A stretch of 64,000 bases of DNA from Haloarcula taiwanensis (GTDB lineage: Archaea > Halobacteriota > Halobacteria > Halobacteriales > Haloarculaceae). Below are positions 1 to 8,129 of the stretch, in pieces. Position 1 is the stretch's first letter, and every line of letters starts with the position of its first letter. The translations under genes and the position numbers were made by a program. The stretch is taken from the NCBI GenBank assembly GCA_002844335.1, contig CP019154.1, forward strand, positions 310,001 to 374,000. Reading direction: 5' to 3'. A model generated the notes under the pieces. It was not told where the DNA came from. It saw only the letters and a program-made list of their open reading frames with translations, and did not search any database.

Positions 1-42
1 GCCGGGCTCGTCCGTACGTGGGAGCGACACCGCGAGCGGTAG
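1..42 (+). CDS. possible C-terminal end of a truncated upstream gene
   Basis: The first 42 bases are open in frame 1 and end in TAG at 40-42, giving a 13-residue tail ending in WERHRER. It could be the end of a plus-strand gene that starts outside the window. So short a stretch can be open by chance, so this is a weak call. Confidence 0.2.
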   Translation, partial: AGLVRTWERHRER

Positions 43-61
43 GTTCTGGAATCACACAACG

Positions 62-70
62 ACTATATAC
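62..70 (+). promoter_or_regulatory. TATA-like box upstream of the short ORF and dehydratase
   Basis: The sequence ACTATATAC lies about 27 bases before an ATG at 93, the spacing expected for a haloarchaeal leaderless transcript. The dehydratase start at 179 lies about 110 bases downstream, so transcription from here would include the short ORF at 93-182. Confidence 0.5.
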
Positions 71-92
71 ACGTCTCCTATGTGTGTCTCAC

Positions 93-182
93 ATGACTCC
101 ACAGACCGACAGAGCGCGGCTCGACGCGCCGCGTAGTGCTCCCAGCGGGACTGCTACTACAGCGAGGAGACCACTGGTATGA
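93..182 (+). CDS. short upstream ORF overlapping the dehydratase start (ATGA)
   Basis: An ATG at 93 opens a 29-codon frame whose TGA (180-182) overlaps the ATG of the next gene (179) in the motif ATGA. The ATG sits at the expected start of transcription from the TATA-like box at 62-70, so it may be read from a leaderless mRNA. The peptide is basic and Thr/Ser/Arg-rich, unlike normal halophilic proteins, so it is more plausibly a coupling leader peptide than a functional protein. Translation has not been shown. Confidence 0.35.
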   Translation: MTPQTDRARLDAPRSAPSGTATTARRPLV

Positions 183-1354
183 CAGCGGACGACGCGGGTG
201 GGAACCGAATTGTCGACTACGAACTGTTCGAGGTCCCGCCCCGCTGGCTGTTCCTGCGGCTGGAGACGGCCGACGGAACCGTCGGCTGGGGTGAACCAGT
301 CGTCGAGGGCCGGGCACATACGGTACGCGCCGCCGTCGAGGAACTCCTCGACAGCTATCTCGTCGGCGAAAATCCCGAGACAATTCAGGACCACTGGCAG
401 GCGATGTACCGCGGCGGCTTCTACCGCGGCGGCCCGGTCCTGATGTCCGCTATTGCCGGCATCGACCAGGCGCTGTGGGACATCAAGGGCAAGCAACTCG
501 ACACACCGGTCCACCAGCTGCTTGGCGGGCAGGCCCGCGACCGGATTCGGGTGTACCAGTGGATCGGCGGCGACGAGCCCTCGGACGTGGCCGACGCCGC
601 CCGCGAGCAGGTCGAGGCAGGGTTCACGGCGCTGAAAATGAACGCCACGCCCGAAATCGAACGGGTCGACACTCCGGCGACGGTCGAGGCCGCCGCGACC
701 CGGCTCCGGGAGGTCCGCGAGGCCGTCGGCCCCGAGGTCGACATCGGCGTCGACTTCCACGGCCGCGTGACGAAGCCGATGGTCAAGCGGTTGGCCTCGG
801 CGATGGAACCGTACGACCCGATGTTCATCGAGGAACCGGTCCTGCCAGAGCACAACGACGCGCTGCCGGCGCTTGCCGCCCACACTGACATCCCCATCGC
901 CACGGGCGAGCGGATGTACTCGCGGTGGGACTACAAGGAGGTGTTCGAGGACGGTGCCGTCGACGTGATTCAGCCCGACCTCTCACACGCCGGCGGCATC
1001 ACCGAGGTGTACAAGATAGCCGCGATGGCCGAGGCCTACGACGTGGCGATGGCTCCACACTGCCCGCTCGGTCCGGTCGCGCTGGCGTCCTGTGTGCAGG
1101 TCGACGCCTGCTCGCCCAACGCGCTCATTCAGGAACAGAGCATCGACATCCACTACAACGAGGCCGCCGACGTGCTGGACTACCTCGCAGACCCGTCGGT
1201 GTTCGACTACGAGGACGGCTTCGTCACTGTGCCCACTGACCCCGGCTTGGGCATCGAAATCGACGAGGCGTTCCTCCGGGAACAGTCCCAGCAGGAGGTC
1301 GACTGGCACAACCCCGTCTGGCGACACGACGACGGCAGCGTCGCCGAGTGGTAG
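179..1354 (+). CDS. dgoD: sugar-acid dehydratase, enolase superfamily (D-galactonate/D-gluconate dehydratase)
   Basis: 391 residues, full length for the family and very like E. coli galactonate dehydratase DgoD from the N-terminal PPRWLFLRLET to the C-terminal VWRHDDGSVAEW. It would dehydrate an aldonic acid to its 2-keto-3-deoxy acid. Metal ligands expected for this fold are visible: D192 (VDFHGR), E218 (FIEEPV) and E244 (ATGERM). H194 and H294 (APHCPLGP) match the catalytic histidines. A KDPG aldolase lies about 30 kb downstream, so it may feed an Entner-Doudoroff type route. Haloarchaeal relatives act on gluconate or galactonate, and the sequence does not settle which. Start chosen at the ATG preceded by GCGAGGAG and overlapping the stop of the short upstream ORF. 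Confidence 0.85.
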   Translation: MTADDAGGNRIVDYELFEVPPRWLFLRLETADGTVGWGEPVVEGRAHTVRAAVEELLDSYLVGENPETIQDHWQAMYRGGFYRGGPVLMSAIAGIDQALWDIKGKQLDTPVHQLLGGQARDRIRVYQWIGGDEPSDVADAAREQVEAGFTALKMNATPEIERVDTPATVEAAATRLREVREAVGPEVDIGVDFHGRVTKPMVKRLASAMEPYDPMFIEEPVLPEHNDALPALAAHTDIPIATGERMYSRWDYKEVFEDGAVDVIQPDLSHAGGITEVYKIAAMAEAYDVAMAPHCPLGPVALASCVQVDACSPNALIQEQSIDIHYNEAADVLDYLADPSVFDYEDGFVTVPTDPGLGIEIDEAFLREQSQQEVDWHNPVWRHDDGSVAEW

Positions 1355-1461
1355 GCCGGCGGCGATTCCACCGCCATGCTCCCTCGCCAGTGACTGTGTG
1401 GGACACAGCACGGAACGCACTAAAGGAAAGGGCTCATATCCCGCGCCCGACACGTATCTGT

Positions 1462-2121
1462 ATGGCCTCCTCAACGTCGTGGAAGCGCGATTTCGCGAGC
1501 GGCCTTATTATCCTGTTACCGCTGCTGGTGACGGTGTACGTTATCATCTATCTCTACTCTATCCTCGCGTCCGCGGCGGTTATCCCGGCGATTGACGCCG
1601 AACTGCTAGCGGCGCTCGGGCTCCCCTCGGGAACGTCGTCTGTCGAACTCGCTCGGGTGTTTACGACGCTGATTATCTTCATCCTCATCGTGTTCTCCAT
1701 CGGGTACCTGATGCGGACGGCCTTCGGCGACATCGTCGAACGGGCCATCGACGACGCAATGAATCACGTCCCCGGACTCCGGGTGGTGTACAACGCTTCG
1801 AAGATGGCGGTCGAGACGGCTGTCGGGGGAACCGAAGACCTTCAGGCGCCGGTGAAACTCGAAGTGTGGGACGGGATGCGGATGACGGCGTTCAAAACGG
1901 GACAGACCACCGATGACGGCCGCGAGGTGCTTTTCCTGCCGACCGCACCGAACATCACGACCGGCTACGTCGTCGAGGTCGAACCACACCGCTACGAAGA
2001 AATCGACGAGCGCGTCGAGGAAGCGCTGACGCGCATTCTCAGCGCCGGCTTCGGCGACACGGACCGCAGCAACGCCACGCCGATTCCGGTCGCCGACGAG
2101 GACGACCTCGCGGACGACTGA
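1462..2121 (+). CDS. DUF502 family membrane protein
   Basis: 219 residues from the ATG at 1462. Two hydrophobic segments (about residues 13-35 and 62-84) are followed by a soluble C-terminal part with the family pattern VPGLRVVYNASKM and later VLFLPTAPNITTGYV. DUF502 proteins are widespread integral membrane proteins of unknown role. The frame is open further upstream to 1348, but that extension is basic and overlaps the intergenic spacer, so the internal ATG is preferred. It stands alone between the dehydratase and the convergent ilvE. Confidence 0.8.
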   Translation: MASSTSWKRDFASGLIILLPLLVTVYVIIYLYSILASAAVIPAIDAELLAALGLPSGTSSVELARVFTTLIIFILIVFSIGYLMRTAFGDIVERAIDDAMNHVPGLRVVYNASKMAVETAVGGTEDLQAPVKLEVWDGMRMTAFKTGQTTDDGREVLFLPTAPNITTGYVVEVEPHRYEEIDERVEEALTRILSAGFGDTDRSNATPIPVADEDDLADD

Positions 2122-2141
2122 CCGCGCCGCTCACCCCGCTC

Positions 2142-3074
2142 TCAGACGTAGTGGAACCATTCTTCGCGGTTGCCGCTCTCGATGACGTCGAAGAAGGCCG
2201 ACTGGATGTCGTCGGTGACCGGCCCTTTCGTCCCCTCGCCGATCTCGTTGTCGTCGACGCTCCGGATCGGCGTGACCTCCGCCGCCGTCCCAGTGAAGAA
2301 CAGTTCGTCGGCGGTGTACAGTTCGCCACGGGAGATGGTCGCTTCCTCGTGGACGGTGTAGCCCATTTCTTCGGCGAGCGTGATGGCGGTGTTGCGGGTG
2401 ATGCCTTCGAGGATGCTCTCGGCCAGACCGGGCGTGTATATCTCGTCGTCCCGGACCATGAAGATGTTCTCGCCCGGCCCCTCGGCGACGTTCCCCTCCT
2501 TGTTCAGGACGATGGCCTCAGTGTAGCCGTTGCGGCGGGCCTCCTCGCCGGCGAGCATACTGTTGACGTACAGGCCGGTCGTCTTGATGTTGGTCGGGAT
2601 CTGGCTGGAGGCGTGCTTGCGCCAGGACGACACCATCACGTCGACGCCCTCCTCCAGCGCTTCCTCGCCGAGATACGCGCCCCACGGCCACGCTGCAATA
2701 GTTGTCTTCGTCGGGCAGTCTTTCGGGCTCACGCCGAGCGAGTCGAAGCCGTAGTAGACGATGGGGCGGATGTAACACGACTCGAACCCTTCCGTCTCGA
2801 TGAGTTCGGTCGTCGCCTCGGTGAGTTCCGCCTTGCTGAACTCGATATCGAGGTCGTAGGGCTTGGCTGATTTGTACAGGCGGTCGAGGTGCTCCTCCCA
2901 GCGGAAGATGGCCGGTCCCTGCTCGGTGTCGTAACAGCGCACGCCCTCGAAGACGCCGGTGCCGTAGTGCAGCGCGTGCGTGAGGACGTGGGTCTGTGCG
3001 TCCTCGAAGTCGACGAACTCGCCGTCCATCCAGATACGGTCGGTCCCCTCGAACATCTCCGGACGGTCGCTCAT
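2142..3074 (-). CDS. ilvE: branched-chain amino acid aminotransferase
   Basis: 310 residues, the usual length for class IV PLP-dependent aminotransferases. It interconverts leucine, isoleucine and valine with their 2-oxo acids. The PLP-binding lysine is K164 in IPTNIKTTGLYVNS, followed by the family signature EAIVLNKEGNVAEGPGENIF. The N-terminal HALHYGTGVFEGVR is typical. A 25-codon frame just upstream ends in ATGA overlapping this ATG, suggesting translational coupling. No other biosynthetic gene is adjacent, although a branched-chain-type transporter lies at 36.6-41.6 kb. Confidence 0.93.
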   Translation of the reverse strand: MSDRPEMFEGTDRIWMDGEFVDFEDAQTHVLTHALHYGTGVFEGVRCYDTEQGPAIFRWEEHLDRLYKSAKPYDLDIEFSKAELTEATTELIETEGFESCYIRPIVYYGFDSLGVSPKDCPTKTTIAAWPWGAYLGEEALEEGVDVMVSSWRKHASSQIPTNIKTTGLYVNSMLAGEEARRNGYTEAIVLNKEGNVAEGPGENIFMVRDDEIYTPGLAESILEGITRNTAITLAEEMGYTVHEEATISRGELYTADELFFTGTAAEVTPIRSVDDNEIGEGTKGPVTDDIQSAFFDVIESGNREEWFHYV

Positions 3075-3148
3075 CGCACGATCCCTCCGCTGAGTCGACA
3101 GTCGCGATGCCCGCGGGTGGTGCCTCCTGCAGTCTCGTCGTGTGTCAT
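3071..3148 (-). CDS. short upstream ORF overlapping the ilvE start (ATGA)
   Basis: An ATG at 3148 opens 25 codons ending in TGA at 3073-3071, which overlaps the ilvE ATG (3074-3072) as ATGA. A weak TTAA-containing box lies about 26 bases before 3148. The peptide starts MTHDETAGGTTRGHR and has no run of branched-chain residues, so a classic attenuator peptide is not obvious. It could couple ribosome entry to ilvE. This is an inference from layout only. Confidence 0.35.
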   Translation of the reverse strand: MTHDETAGGTTRGHRDCRLSGGIVR

Positions 3149-3253
3149 ATCTACCCCATTGATTCCCGTGGTTAAGAGTGTTGACGGTCCACGAGAGAGC
3201 GCCCTGCTCCGATCAGGGTCGCGCTCATTCAGCCGGGAACGCCAGTCCGCGTC

Positions 3254-3700
3254 TCACCGCATGCTCCCGGTCTCGCCGGCGCGGACGACGACCGTATCCG
3301 CGACGATGTCTCCGAGCCGTTGCTTGCGGTCTGTGACGAGCACGGCGACGATGCCGATAAGGTAAAACGCCGGCAGCGCGTCGACGATGCGAAGCACAGT
3401 CCGTATCGCTGCCGGCCCGTACTCGATTGGGTCGCCGTCCTCCGTCACGACGACGATGTCGAGGGCCATCTTTCCGACCGTCTGACCGTACGTTCCTTCG
3501 AGGTAGATGTAGTAGCCAAAGCCGATGACGAGTCCGAACAGGCTTCCAAGGAATGCGAGCCGAACCTGCGCTAAGATGCCGCTGATGACTGACGAGACGA
3601 TGGCGATAAGCACGATGTCGATTATTATTGCGCCAATCCGCCGCCCGATCACGTCGCCTTCCGTGCCCATCTCGGGTGCTGGGCGTTCAAACCAAGCCAT
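3254..3700 (-). CDS. RDD family membrane protein
   Basis: 148 residues from the ATG at 3700. The N-terminal GRRIGAIIIDIVLIAIV carries the Arg-Asp pattern that names the family, and three hydrophobic helices follow (about residues 22-45, 50-72, 110-130). The segment GQTVGKMALDIVVV is the second typical RDD motif. Function is unknown; some members have been linked to ion exchange. An ATG seven codons earlier (3721) is in frame, but a TTTATAT box at 3730-3724 places a leaderless start at 3700. Confidence 0.82.
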   Translation of the reverse strand: MAWFERPAPEMGTEGDVIGRRIGAIIIDIVLIAIVSSVISGILAQVRLAFLGSLFGLVIGFGYYIYLEGTYGQTVGKMALDIVVVTEDGDPIEYGPAAIRTVLRIVDALPAFYLIGIVAVLVTDRKQRLGDIVADTVVVRAGETGSMR

Positions 3701-3723
3701 ACGCACAGAATGACATGCCACTG

Positions 3724-3730
3724 ATATAAA
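3724..3730 (-). promoter_or_regulatory. TATA-like box for the RDD gene
   Basis: On the minus strand TTTATAT is centred about 27 bases before the ATG at 3700. This spacing predicts transcription starting at the ATG, a leaderless mRNA, and decides the start codon. Confidence 0.6.
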
Positions 3731-3816
3731 TCTGGGTCAGACATCGCGTATCTCTACAACAGAGGCCAGTACACGCCTTTTCGGTCAATTACTGCCGAGA
3801 CAGATCTCCGTTGCCG

Positions 3817-4491
3817 TCAGTCGAACCGCTCTAGCAGGCTCGCACCCTCGACGTAGACCAGCCCCTCCCGGTCGGCGTAAGCCCGCGCCGCTGCCGGGGG
3901 CAACGCTGCACCCGTCTCGTCGTCCAGCATCTCACAGACGACGGCGGCCTCCGGCAGGTCGGCCGCGTCGGCGAGTTCGAGCGCGAGTTCGGTGTGGCCC
4001 TCGCGGTCAGAGAGGCCATTGGGGGCCGCCCGGAGAAGGTGAACGTGGCCCGGCGACCGGAAGGCATCGCTGAAGGCCTCGGGGTCGGGGTCCGTCGCGG
4101 CGGCGGCCAGTTCCTGAATCGTCAGCGAGCGGTCCTCGTCCGTGATGCCGGTGAAGGTGTCGCGGTGGTTCACCGTCAGCGAAAACGAGGAGCGCTCGTC
4201 GTAAGCGAGGTCGTGGTCGGCCGCTGTCGGGTGGTCGAGCACCTCCTGCATGAACGGCAGTTCGAGCGCGTCGGCGACGCGGTCGGAGAGGGCAACACAG
4301 ACGAGGCCGCCGGCGTCGTTGCGCATCCGGGCGACGGCCTCGGGGCTGACGGCCCCGGCCGGGTAGACGAGGTCGGTCTCGCCTTCGCGGTCGGCGGCGT
4401 CGTGGATCAGCACTGGCTCGCCGCGGGCGAAGGCGGCGACGGCGTCAGCCACGCTGTCGGCGTCGACGGCGGCGTCCTCACTCCGAGACAT
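3817..4491 (-). CDS. ribB: 3,4-dihydroxy-2-butanone 4-phosphate synthase
   Basis: 224 residues. It converts ribulose 5-phosphate to the four-carbon unit of riboflavin. The family signature [15 protein letters not shown] (about residues 30-45) contains the metal- and substrate-binding acidic residues, and the [13 protein letters not shown] and [12 protein letters not shown] segments are typical; the HTELALELA motif near residue 170 supplies a metal ligand. The start overlaps the end of ribK by 14 bases, so the two are one transcript. Length and motifs are complete. Confidence 0.93.
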   Translation of the reverse strand: MSRSEDAAVDADSVADAVAAFARGEPVLIHDAADREGETDLVYPAGAVSPEAVARMRNDAGGLVCVALSDRVADALELPFMQEVLDHPTAADHDLAYDERSSFSLTVNHRDTFTGITDEDRSLTIQELAAAATDPDPEAFSDAFRSPGHVHLLRAAPNGLSDREGHTELALELADAADLPEAAVVCEMLDDETGAALPPAAARAYADREGLVYVEGASLLERFD

Positions 4492-5176
4492 GGACTATCA
4501 CCTCGTCACCGTCTGCCAGTTCCAGCACCTCGCGGAGCTTCTCGGGCGCGATGACTTCGAGTTGCTCCTCCCCGTGGTGGGTCCGCTCGGGCGCGATGAC
4601 GTGGGCCGGCTCGTACTCGCCGTCGCTGCCCTCTATCGAGGCGGGGTAGCAGTACGCGGGGCCGTAGGTCCGCTCGTCGTCCTCCCAGCCCTCGATGGTG
4701 ACCGGCTCGATAGCGCTCATCCGCGCCCGCTTGCGGACGCTCTCGGCCGTGAGTTCGAGGTTGAGCGTGCCCGCGAACGGCTCGTACCCCAGCCGCTCGA
4801 TGAACTGCTCCATGTAGCCCGGCAGCGTGATGTAGTGTCGTCCCTCCCCCATCCCCGAGGTGACGACCCCGGTCAGGTCGACGCTGGCGTCGGCCTCGAA
4901 GATGCGCCGGTAGTCGGCGTACTCCGACTGGAGGCGGCGCTCGCCGTCGCCGGTCAGCTCCACCTCCTGTCCGTCGCTGACCATGTCCCGAGAGAGAAAG
5001 CCGGCGTCTTCGAGTCGCTGGAGCCGCCGCGAGGCGGTCTGGTTCGACGCGTCCAGCCGGTCCCCGAGGTCGGCACAGGACACTTTCGTCGGCTCGTCGA
5101 GCGCGCCGTCGAGGGCGAGCAGTTTCAGCGTCGCCAGCTCGTCCCGACCGACGCCCTGTCCCGTTGATTCAGCCAT
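4478..5176 (-). CDS. ribK: CTP-dependent riboflavin kinase with N-terminal HTH (RbkR type)
   Basis: 232 residues from the ATG at 5176. Residues 1-90 form a winged-helix DNA-binding domain ([20 protein letters not shown] recognition region). Residues about 95-232 are the DUF120 archaeal riboflavin kinase ([28 protein letters not shown]), which makes FMN using CTP. This two-domain arrangement is that of RbkR, a described bifunctional enzyme and regulator of archaeal riboflavin genes. It overlaps ribB. A near-palindrome at 5217-5232, just before the likely TATA box, could be its own operator. The frame is open to 5434 but the extension is basic and unlike the family. Confidence 0.92.
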   Translation of the reverse strand: MAESTGQGVGRDELATLKLLALDGALDEPTKVSCADLGDRLDASNQTASRRLQRLEDAGFLSRDMVSDGQEVELTGDGERRLQSEYADYRRIFEADASVDLTGVVTSGMGEGRHYITLPGYMEQFIERLGYEPFAGTLNLELTAESVRKRARMSAIEPVTIEGWEDDERTYGPAYCYPASIEGSDGEYEPAHVIAPERTHHGEEQLEVIAPEKLREVLELADGDEVIVHVSE

Positions 5177-5216
5177 ACGCCGACGTAGGGAGTCGTGCCG
5201 GATAAGCATACCGAAG

Positions 5217-5232
5217 GTGGAATGCATCCCAC
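5217..5232. promoter_or_regulatory. near-palindrome upstream of ribK-ribB, candidate RbkR operator
   Basis: GTGGAATGCATCCCAC is a 16-base inverted repeat with one mismatched pair. It lies 41-56 bases before the ribK ATG, directly upstream of a GCTTATCC box that could be the TATA element. The downstream gene encodes a kinase fused to an HTH, so autoregulation is plausible. Binding is inferred. Confidence 0.5.
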
Positions 5233-5370
5233 TTTTGGAACGGCTAGAAACTATTTCGGCGTTGGTAACGGGAGCGTACCACTGTTTGGGCCGGACACAA
5301 CTTAAACTGCCGTCTAACACGTTCAAATCTATCACACTGTTGTGATGACGCTGTCTCGTTTGCGATACAG

Positions 5371-6351
5371 TCAGTACTCCACGAGTGCGTCCCGCTCCCA
5401 GAACTCGCTCGACTTCTCCAGTTTCGGGACCCACGTGTTCTCGTCCTCGGCGAGCATCGCCACGCGGGAGTCTTCGACCTCTTTCAGTACGTCGTGGTCG
5501 GGGAGGTACTCACTCATCTTTCGCGTGAACTCGCGGACCTCGCTGTGGTCGGGCATCGAGTCCCGGTCGAGGCGGCCCCGCGAGTGGCCGACGTGCATGT
5601 ACGCCTTCATCTCGACGAAGTCCGCGTCGGCCCGGTCGCACATCGCCGCGTACCACTCGGGGTGGTGCATGTTGTGGCCCTTGACAAGCGTCGTCCGGAT
5701 GACGGTGCGGGTGTCGCCTTTCTCGGCCAGCACGTCCAGCGTGTCGATGAGCGAGTCCCAGGCGTCGTCCTCCATGGCTTGCACCGTCGAATCGAACGTC
5801 CGGCGGTCGGCGGCGTCGACAGAGACGTACAGCTGGGTCGGGTCACACCGCTCCAGCATCTCCGTGTTGGTCCCGTTCGAGACGAGGAACGTGGTGATGT
5901 CGCGGTCGTGGAACTCCTCGATGAGTTCCGGCAGGTGCGGGTAGAGAGTCGGTTCGCCGTCCAAGGAAATAGCGACGTGGCGCGGCTCCATTGCCTGTTC
6001 GAACACCTCGCGCGGGACTTCGTCGTTGCCGCCAAAGCCCGACAGCAGTTTCCGCTGGAGTTCCACGGAGGCGTCGGCGACCGCCGCGGGGTCGTCCCAT
6101 TCCACGTCGCCGAGTTCGTAGGCGTGGCCGGCGTGGTCGCGCCAGCAGAACACGCACCGCTCGTTGCATTTCACCACCGGCGTCATCTGAATGCAGCGGT
6201 GGGACTCGATGCCGTAGAAGATGTACTTGTAACACTTCCCCTCCCCACGCAGGGCGTTTTTGGTCCAGCCGCAGGTCTGGGCGGCCGTGTGGTTCTCGCT
6301 GTGGTAGGCCGGATCCGAGACCTGCTTCGGACCGCCGTCGGCGTCACTCAT
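5371..6351 (-). CDS. taw1: tRNA 4-demethylwyosine synthase (radical SAM)
   Basis: 326 residues from the ATG at 6351. It condenses pyruvate with N1-methylguanosine-37 of tRNA-Phe to form the tricyclic wyosine base. The radical SAM cluster cysteines are C62, C66 and C69 (CNERCVFC). C27, C40 and C53 supply the second iron-sulfur cluster found in archaeal TYW1, with the same spacing as the M. jannaschii enzyme. [16 protein letters not shown] and [11 protein letters not shown] are characteristic. An in-frame ATG five codons earlier (6366) is possible. Confidence 0.93.
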   Translation of the reverse strand: MSDADGGPKQVSDPAYHSENHTAAQTCGWTKNALRGEGKCYKYIFYGIESHRCIQMTPVVKCNERCVFCWRDHAGHAYELGDVEWDDPAAVADASVELQRKLLSGFGGNDEVPREVFEQAMEPRHVAISLDGEPTLYPHLPELIEEFHDRDITTFLVSNGTNTEMLERCDPTQLYVSVDAADRRTFDSTVQAMEDDAWDSLIDTLDVLAEKGDTRTVIRTTLVKGHNMHHPEWYAAMCDRADADFVEMKAYMHVGHSRGRLDRDSMPDHSEVREFTRKMSEYLPDHDVLKEVEDSRVAMLAEDENTWVPKLEKSSEFWERDALVEY

Positions 6352-6430
6352 TGGACACTGATTCAACAGCCAGCGGCAAAAACTCCCGGATGTTGCGCGT
6401 CAGCAGCGATGCTTCGGGACCGCGGTGCGC

Positions 6431-6568
6431 TTATGTCAGTTTGACGATGGGGTTGCTCATGTGGTGGCCGACGACGTTGCCATTTTCCATGATCCGGTCG
6501 TAGCCATCGTCGTCAACTTCGATTCGCGTTTCGCTGTCTTTCTGCATCAGATAGAGTGTTTCGCTCAT
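6431..6568 (-). CDS. 45-residue microprotein, unknown function
   Basis: ATG at 6568 to TAA at 6433-6431. The peptide begins MSETLYLMQKDSETRIEVDD and ends NPIVKLT; it is acidic and has ordinary halophilic codon use, which supports real coding. There is no cysteine or membrane segment. It lies upstream of taw1 on the same strand, about 80 bases away. I do not recognise the family. Confidence 0.55.
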   Translation of the reverse strand: MSETLYLMQKDSETRIEVDDDGYDRIMENGNVVGHHMSNPIVKLT

Positions 6569-6711
6569 ACATCTGTGGATGCCCCTGATACGCAAGACAA
6601 GAACTACTAGGTGTATAGATACGCGCTGCGATGGATGCTATATGTATCAAACTGCACCGGAAATGTACTTCAGCCGGAAGATTTTGGGGGTTCGATGTTG
6701 AGTGTACTAGT

Positions 6712-6879
6712 ATGGGTGTAATTGACACGGTCTCCGAGCTGTTTGGCTCCGGAGGTCGACACTACAGGTTCCGCTGTGATGACTGCGGGACCGAGTTCGC
6801 ACAGCGTGCGGCGACGGTCGAGGACCTGACCTGTCCGGAGTGCGGCGCTGGGTCGGTACAGCCCGCGGAAGCGGCGTGA
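6712..6879 (+). CDS. 55-residue zinc-ribbon microprotein
   Basis: Start at the ATG of MGVIDTVSELFGSGG. Two CxxC knuckles (CDDC near residue 22 and CPEC near residue 42) form a zinc ribbon. The C-terminus is short and acidic. Such small zinc-finger proteins are numerous in haloarchaea and mostly uncharacterised. The longer frame from 6631 adds a cysteine-containing basic leader and is less likely. Confidence 0.7.
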   Translation: MGVIDTVSELFGSGGRHYRFRCDDCGTEFAQRAATVEDLTCPECGAGSVQPAEAA

Positions 6880-6906
6880 GGCCGGGTGTCAAACGGACCG
6901 GCCGCG

Positions 6907-7479
6907 TCAGCGGCCCAGGTCGTAGAAGTCGTCGTTCGGGCGGATGTCGGCGAGCTGTGCCAGCCGGTTTGAGAGGTTGAAAAAGGCGGCGACGCTGCCG
7001 ATGTCCCAGATGGCGCGGCGGCTGTAGCCGTGTTCCGCCAGCCGTTCGAGGTCCGCGTCCTCGATGCGGGCGGGCGACTCAGTCAGTTTCACTGCGAAGT
7101 CGAGCATCGCCCTGTGGGTCTCGTTGATATCGGCTGTCCGGTGGTTTGCGGCAACCTGTTCGGCGAGCTTGGGCGCGTCGGCGTAAATCCGCAGGAGCGC
7201 ACCGTGGGCGACGATACAGTAGAGGCAGTCGTTGACGCCGCTGACGGCGACGATTATCATCTCGACTTCCTCGCGTTCCAGCTCAGTCTCCTCGACCAGC
7301 GCGTCGTGGTACGCAAAAAAGGCCCGGAAATGCGAGGGACGGTACGCCATCGCTGGGAAGATGTTCGGTGTGAAGCCGGCGCGGTCGGTCTCCTCCTTGA
7401 TGCGGTCCTGCAGGTCTTCGGGGAGGTCGTCGATGTCCGGGGTATCGAACCGTCTCATCACTGTATCGGAGTCTGCCAT
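6907..7479 (-). CDS. AhpD-like / carboxymuconolactone decarboxylase family protein (peroxidase-related)
   Basis: 190 residues. The AhpD-type redox centre is C85-LY-C88 with H92 (NDCLYCIVAHGALLRI), preceded by a conserved glutamate-rich helix. Proteins of this subfamily (uncharacterised peroxidase-related) are presumed to be thiol peroxidases or decarboxylases; the substrate is unknown. The gene stands alone and is transcribed away from the divergent membrane protein at 7628. Confidence 0.82.
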   Translation of the reverse strand: MADSDTVMRRFDTPDIDDLPEDLQDRIKEETDRAGFTPNIFPAMAYRPSHFRAFFAYHDALVEETELEREEVEMIIVAVSGVNDCLYCIVAHGALLRIYADAPKLAEQVAANHRTADINETHRAMLDFAVKLTESPARIEDADLERLAEHGYSRRAIWDIGSVAAFFNLSNRLAQLADIRPNDDFYDLGR

Positions 7480-7627
7480 ACCACCTGTCCGTCCGGCCTC
7501 GGCTTGAAAGTTAGTTGCCTGTCAGGCCATGGCCGGTGAGAGCTGGTGTATAGCTCTTGCGGGGCCGTGGCACAAGGTCGAACAGCCACGCTGGCTCTTT
7601 CGTCAGACGACACGACGAGTCAGATGC

Positions 7628-8101
7628 ATGTCAACGACGACAGAAACGACGCGAACGTACGATCTCGGTACCGGCAACTGGAAAGCCGGCGTGCTCGGCG
7701 GCATCGCCGGGAGCGCCGTCATGGGGGCGCTGATACTGGTGATGAATCCCCCGACGCTCGCCGTCGCAATCCCGTCGCTGTACGGGCTCGCACCGCCGCC
7801 GAGCCCGGCTGCTGGTCTCGTTGTCCATCTCTCGCACGGCGCTGTGCTTGGCGTGCTGTTTGCCGGACTGGCGAGCCTGCTCCATCTGGAGTCGTCCGGG
7901 AAACTGCTTGGACTCGGCGTCGGCTGGGGCGTCGCCACCTGGGCGCTCTTCGCCGCGCTTCTGATGCCAGTCTGGCTCGGTGCAGTCGGCTCGCCGGCCT
8001 CGCCGCCGTTCCCGAACTTCGCGCCGCCGTCGCTGCTGTGGCACGTCGTCTACGGCGGTGTCCTCGCGGTCGTTTACGCCGCGACCATGGACCGCATCTG
8101 A
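7628..8101 (+). CDS. predicted four-helix membrane protein, unknown function
   Basis: 157 residues from the ATG of MSTTTETTRTYDLG. Four hydrophobic segments (about residues 20-40, 58-80, 85-108, 130-152) with Pro-rich loops. A Gly/Ala-rich first helix (GVLGGIAGSAVMGALIL) suggests tight packing. It resembles haloarchaeal membrane proteins of unknown function (possibly DUF6789), but no catalytic motif is visible. The frame extends upstream to 7529 without a better start. Confidence 0.65.
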   Translation: MSTTTETTRTYDLGTGNWKAGVLGGIAGSAVMGALILVMNPPTLAVAIPSLYGLAPPPSPAAGLVVHLSHGAVLGVLFAGLASLLHLESSGKLLGLGVGWGVATWALFAALLMPVWLGAVGSPASPPFPNFAPPSLLWHVVYGGVLAVVYAATMDRI

Positions 8102-8129
8102 GGCCCAACCTGAGCCGTCGCGGTCGCCG

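Noticed and set aside
5177..5370. FMN riboswitch in front of the riboflavin genes
   Set aside because: No FMN riboswitch-like conserved stems seen; the inverted repeat is short and DNA-operator-like, and archaea use RbkR-type proteins here.
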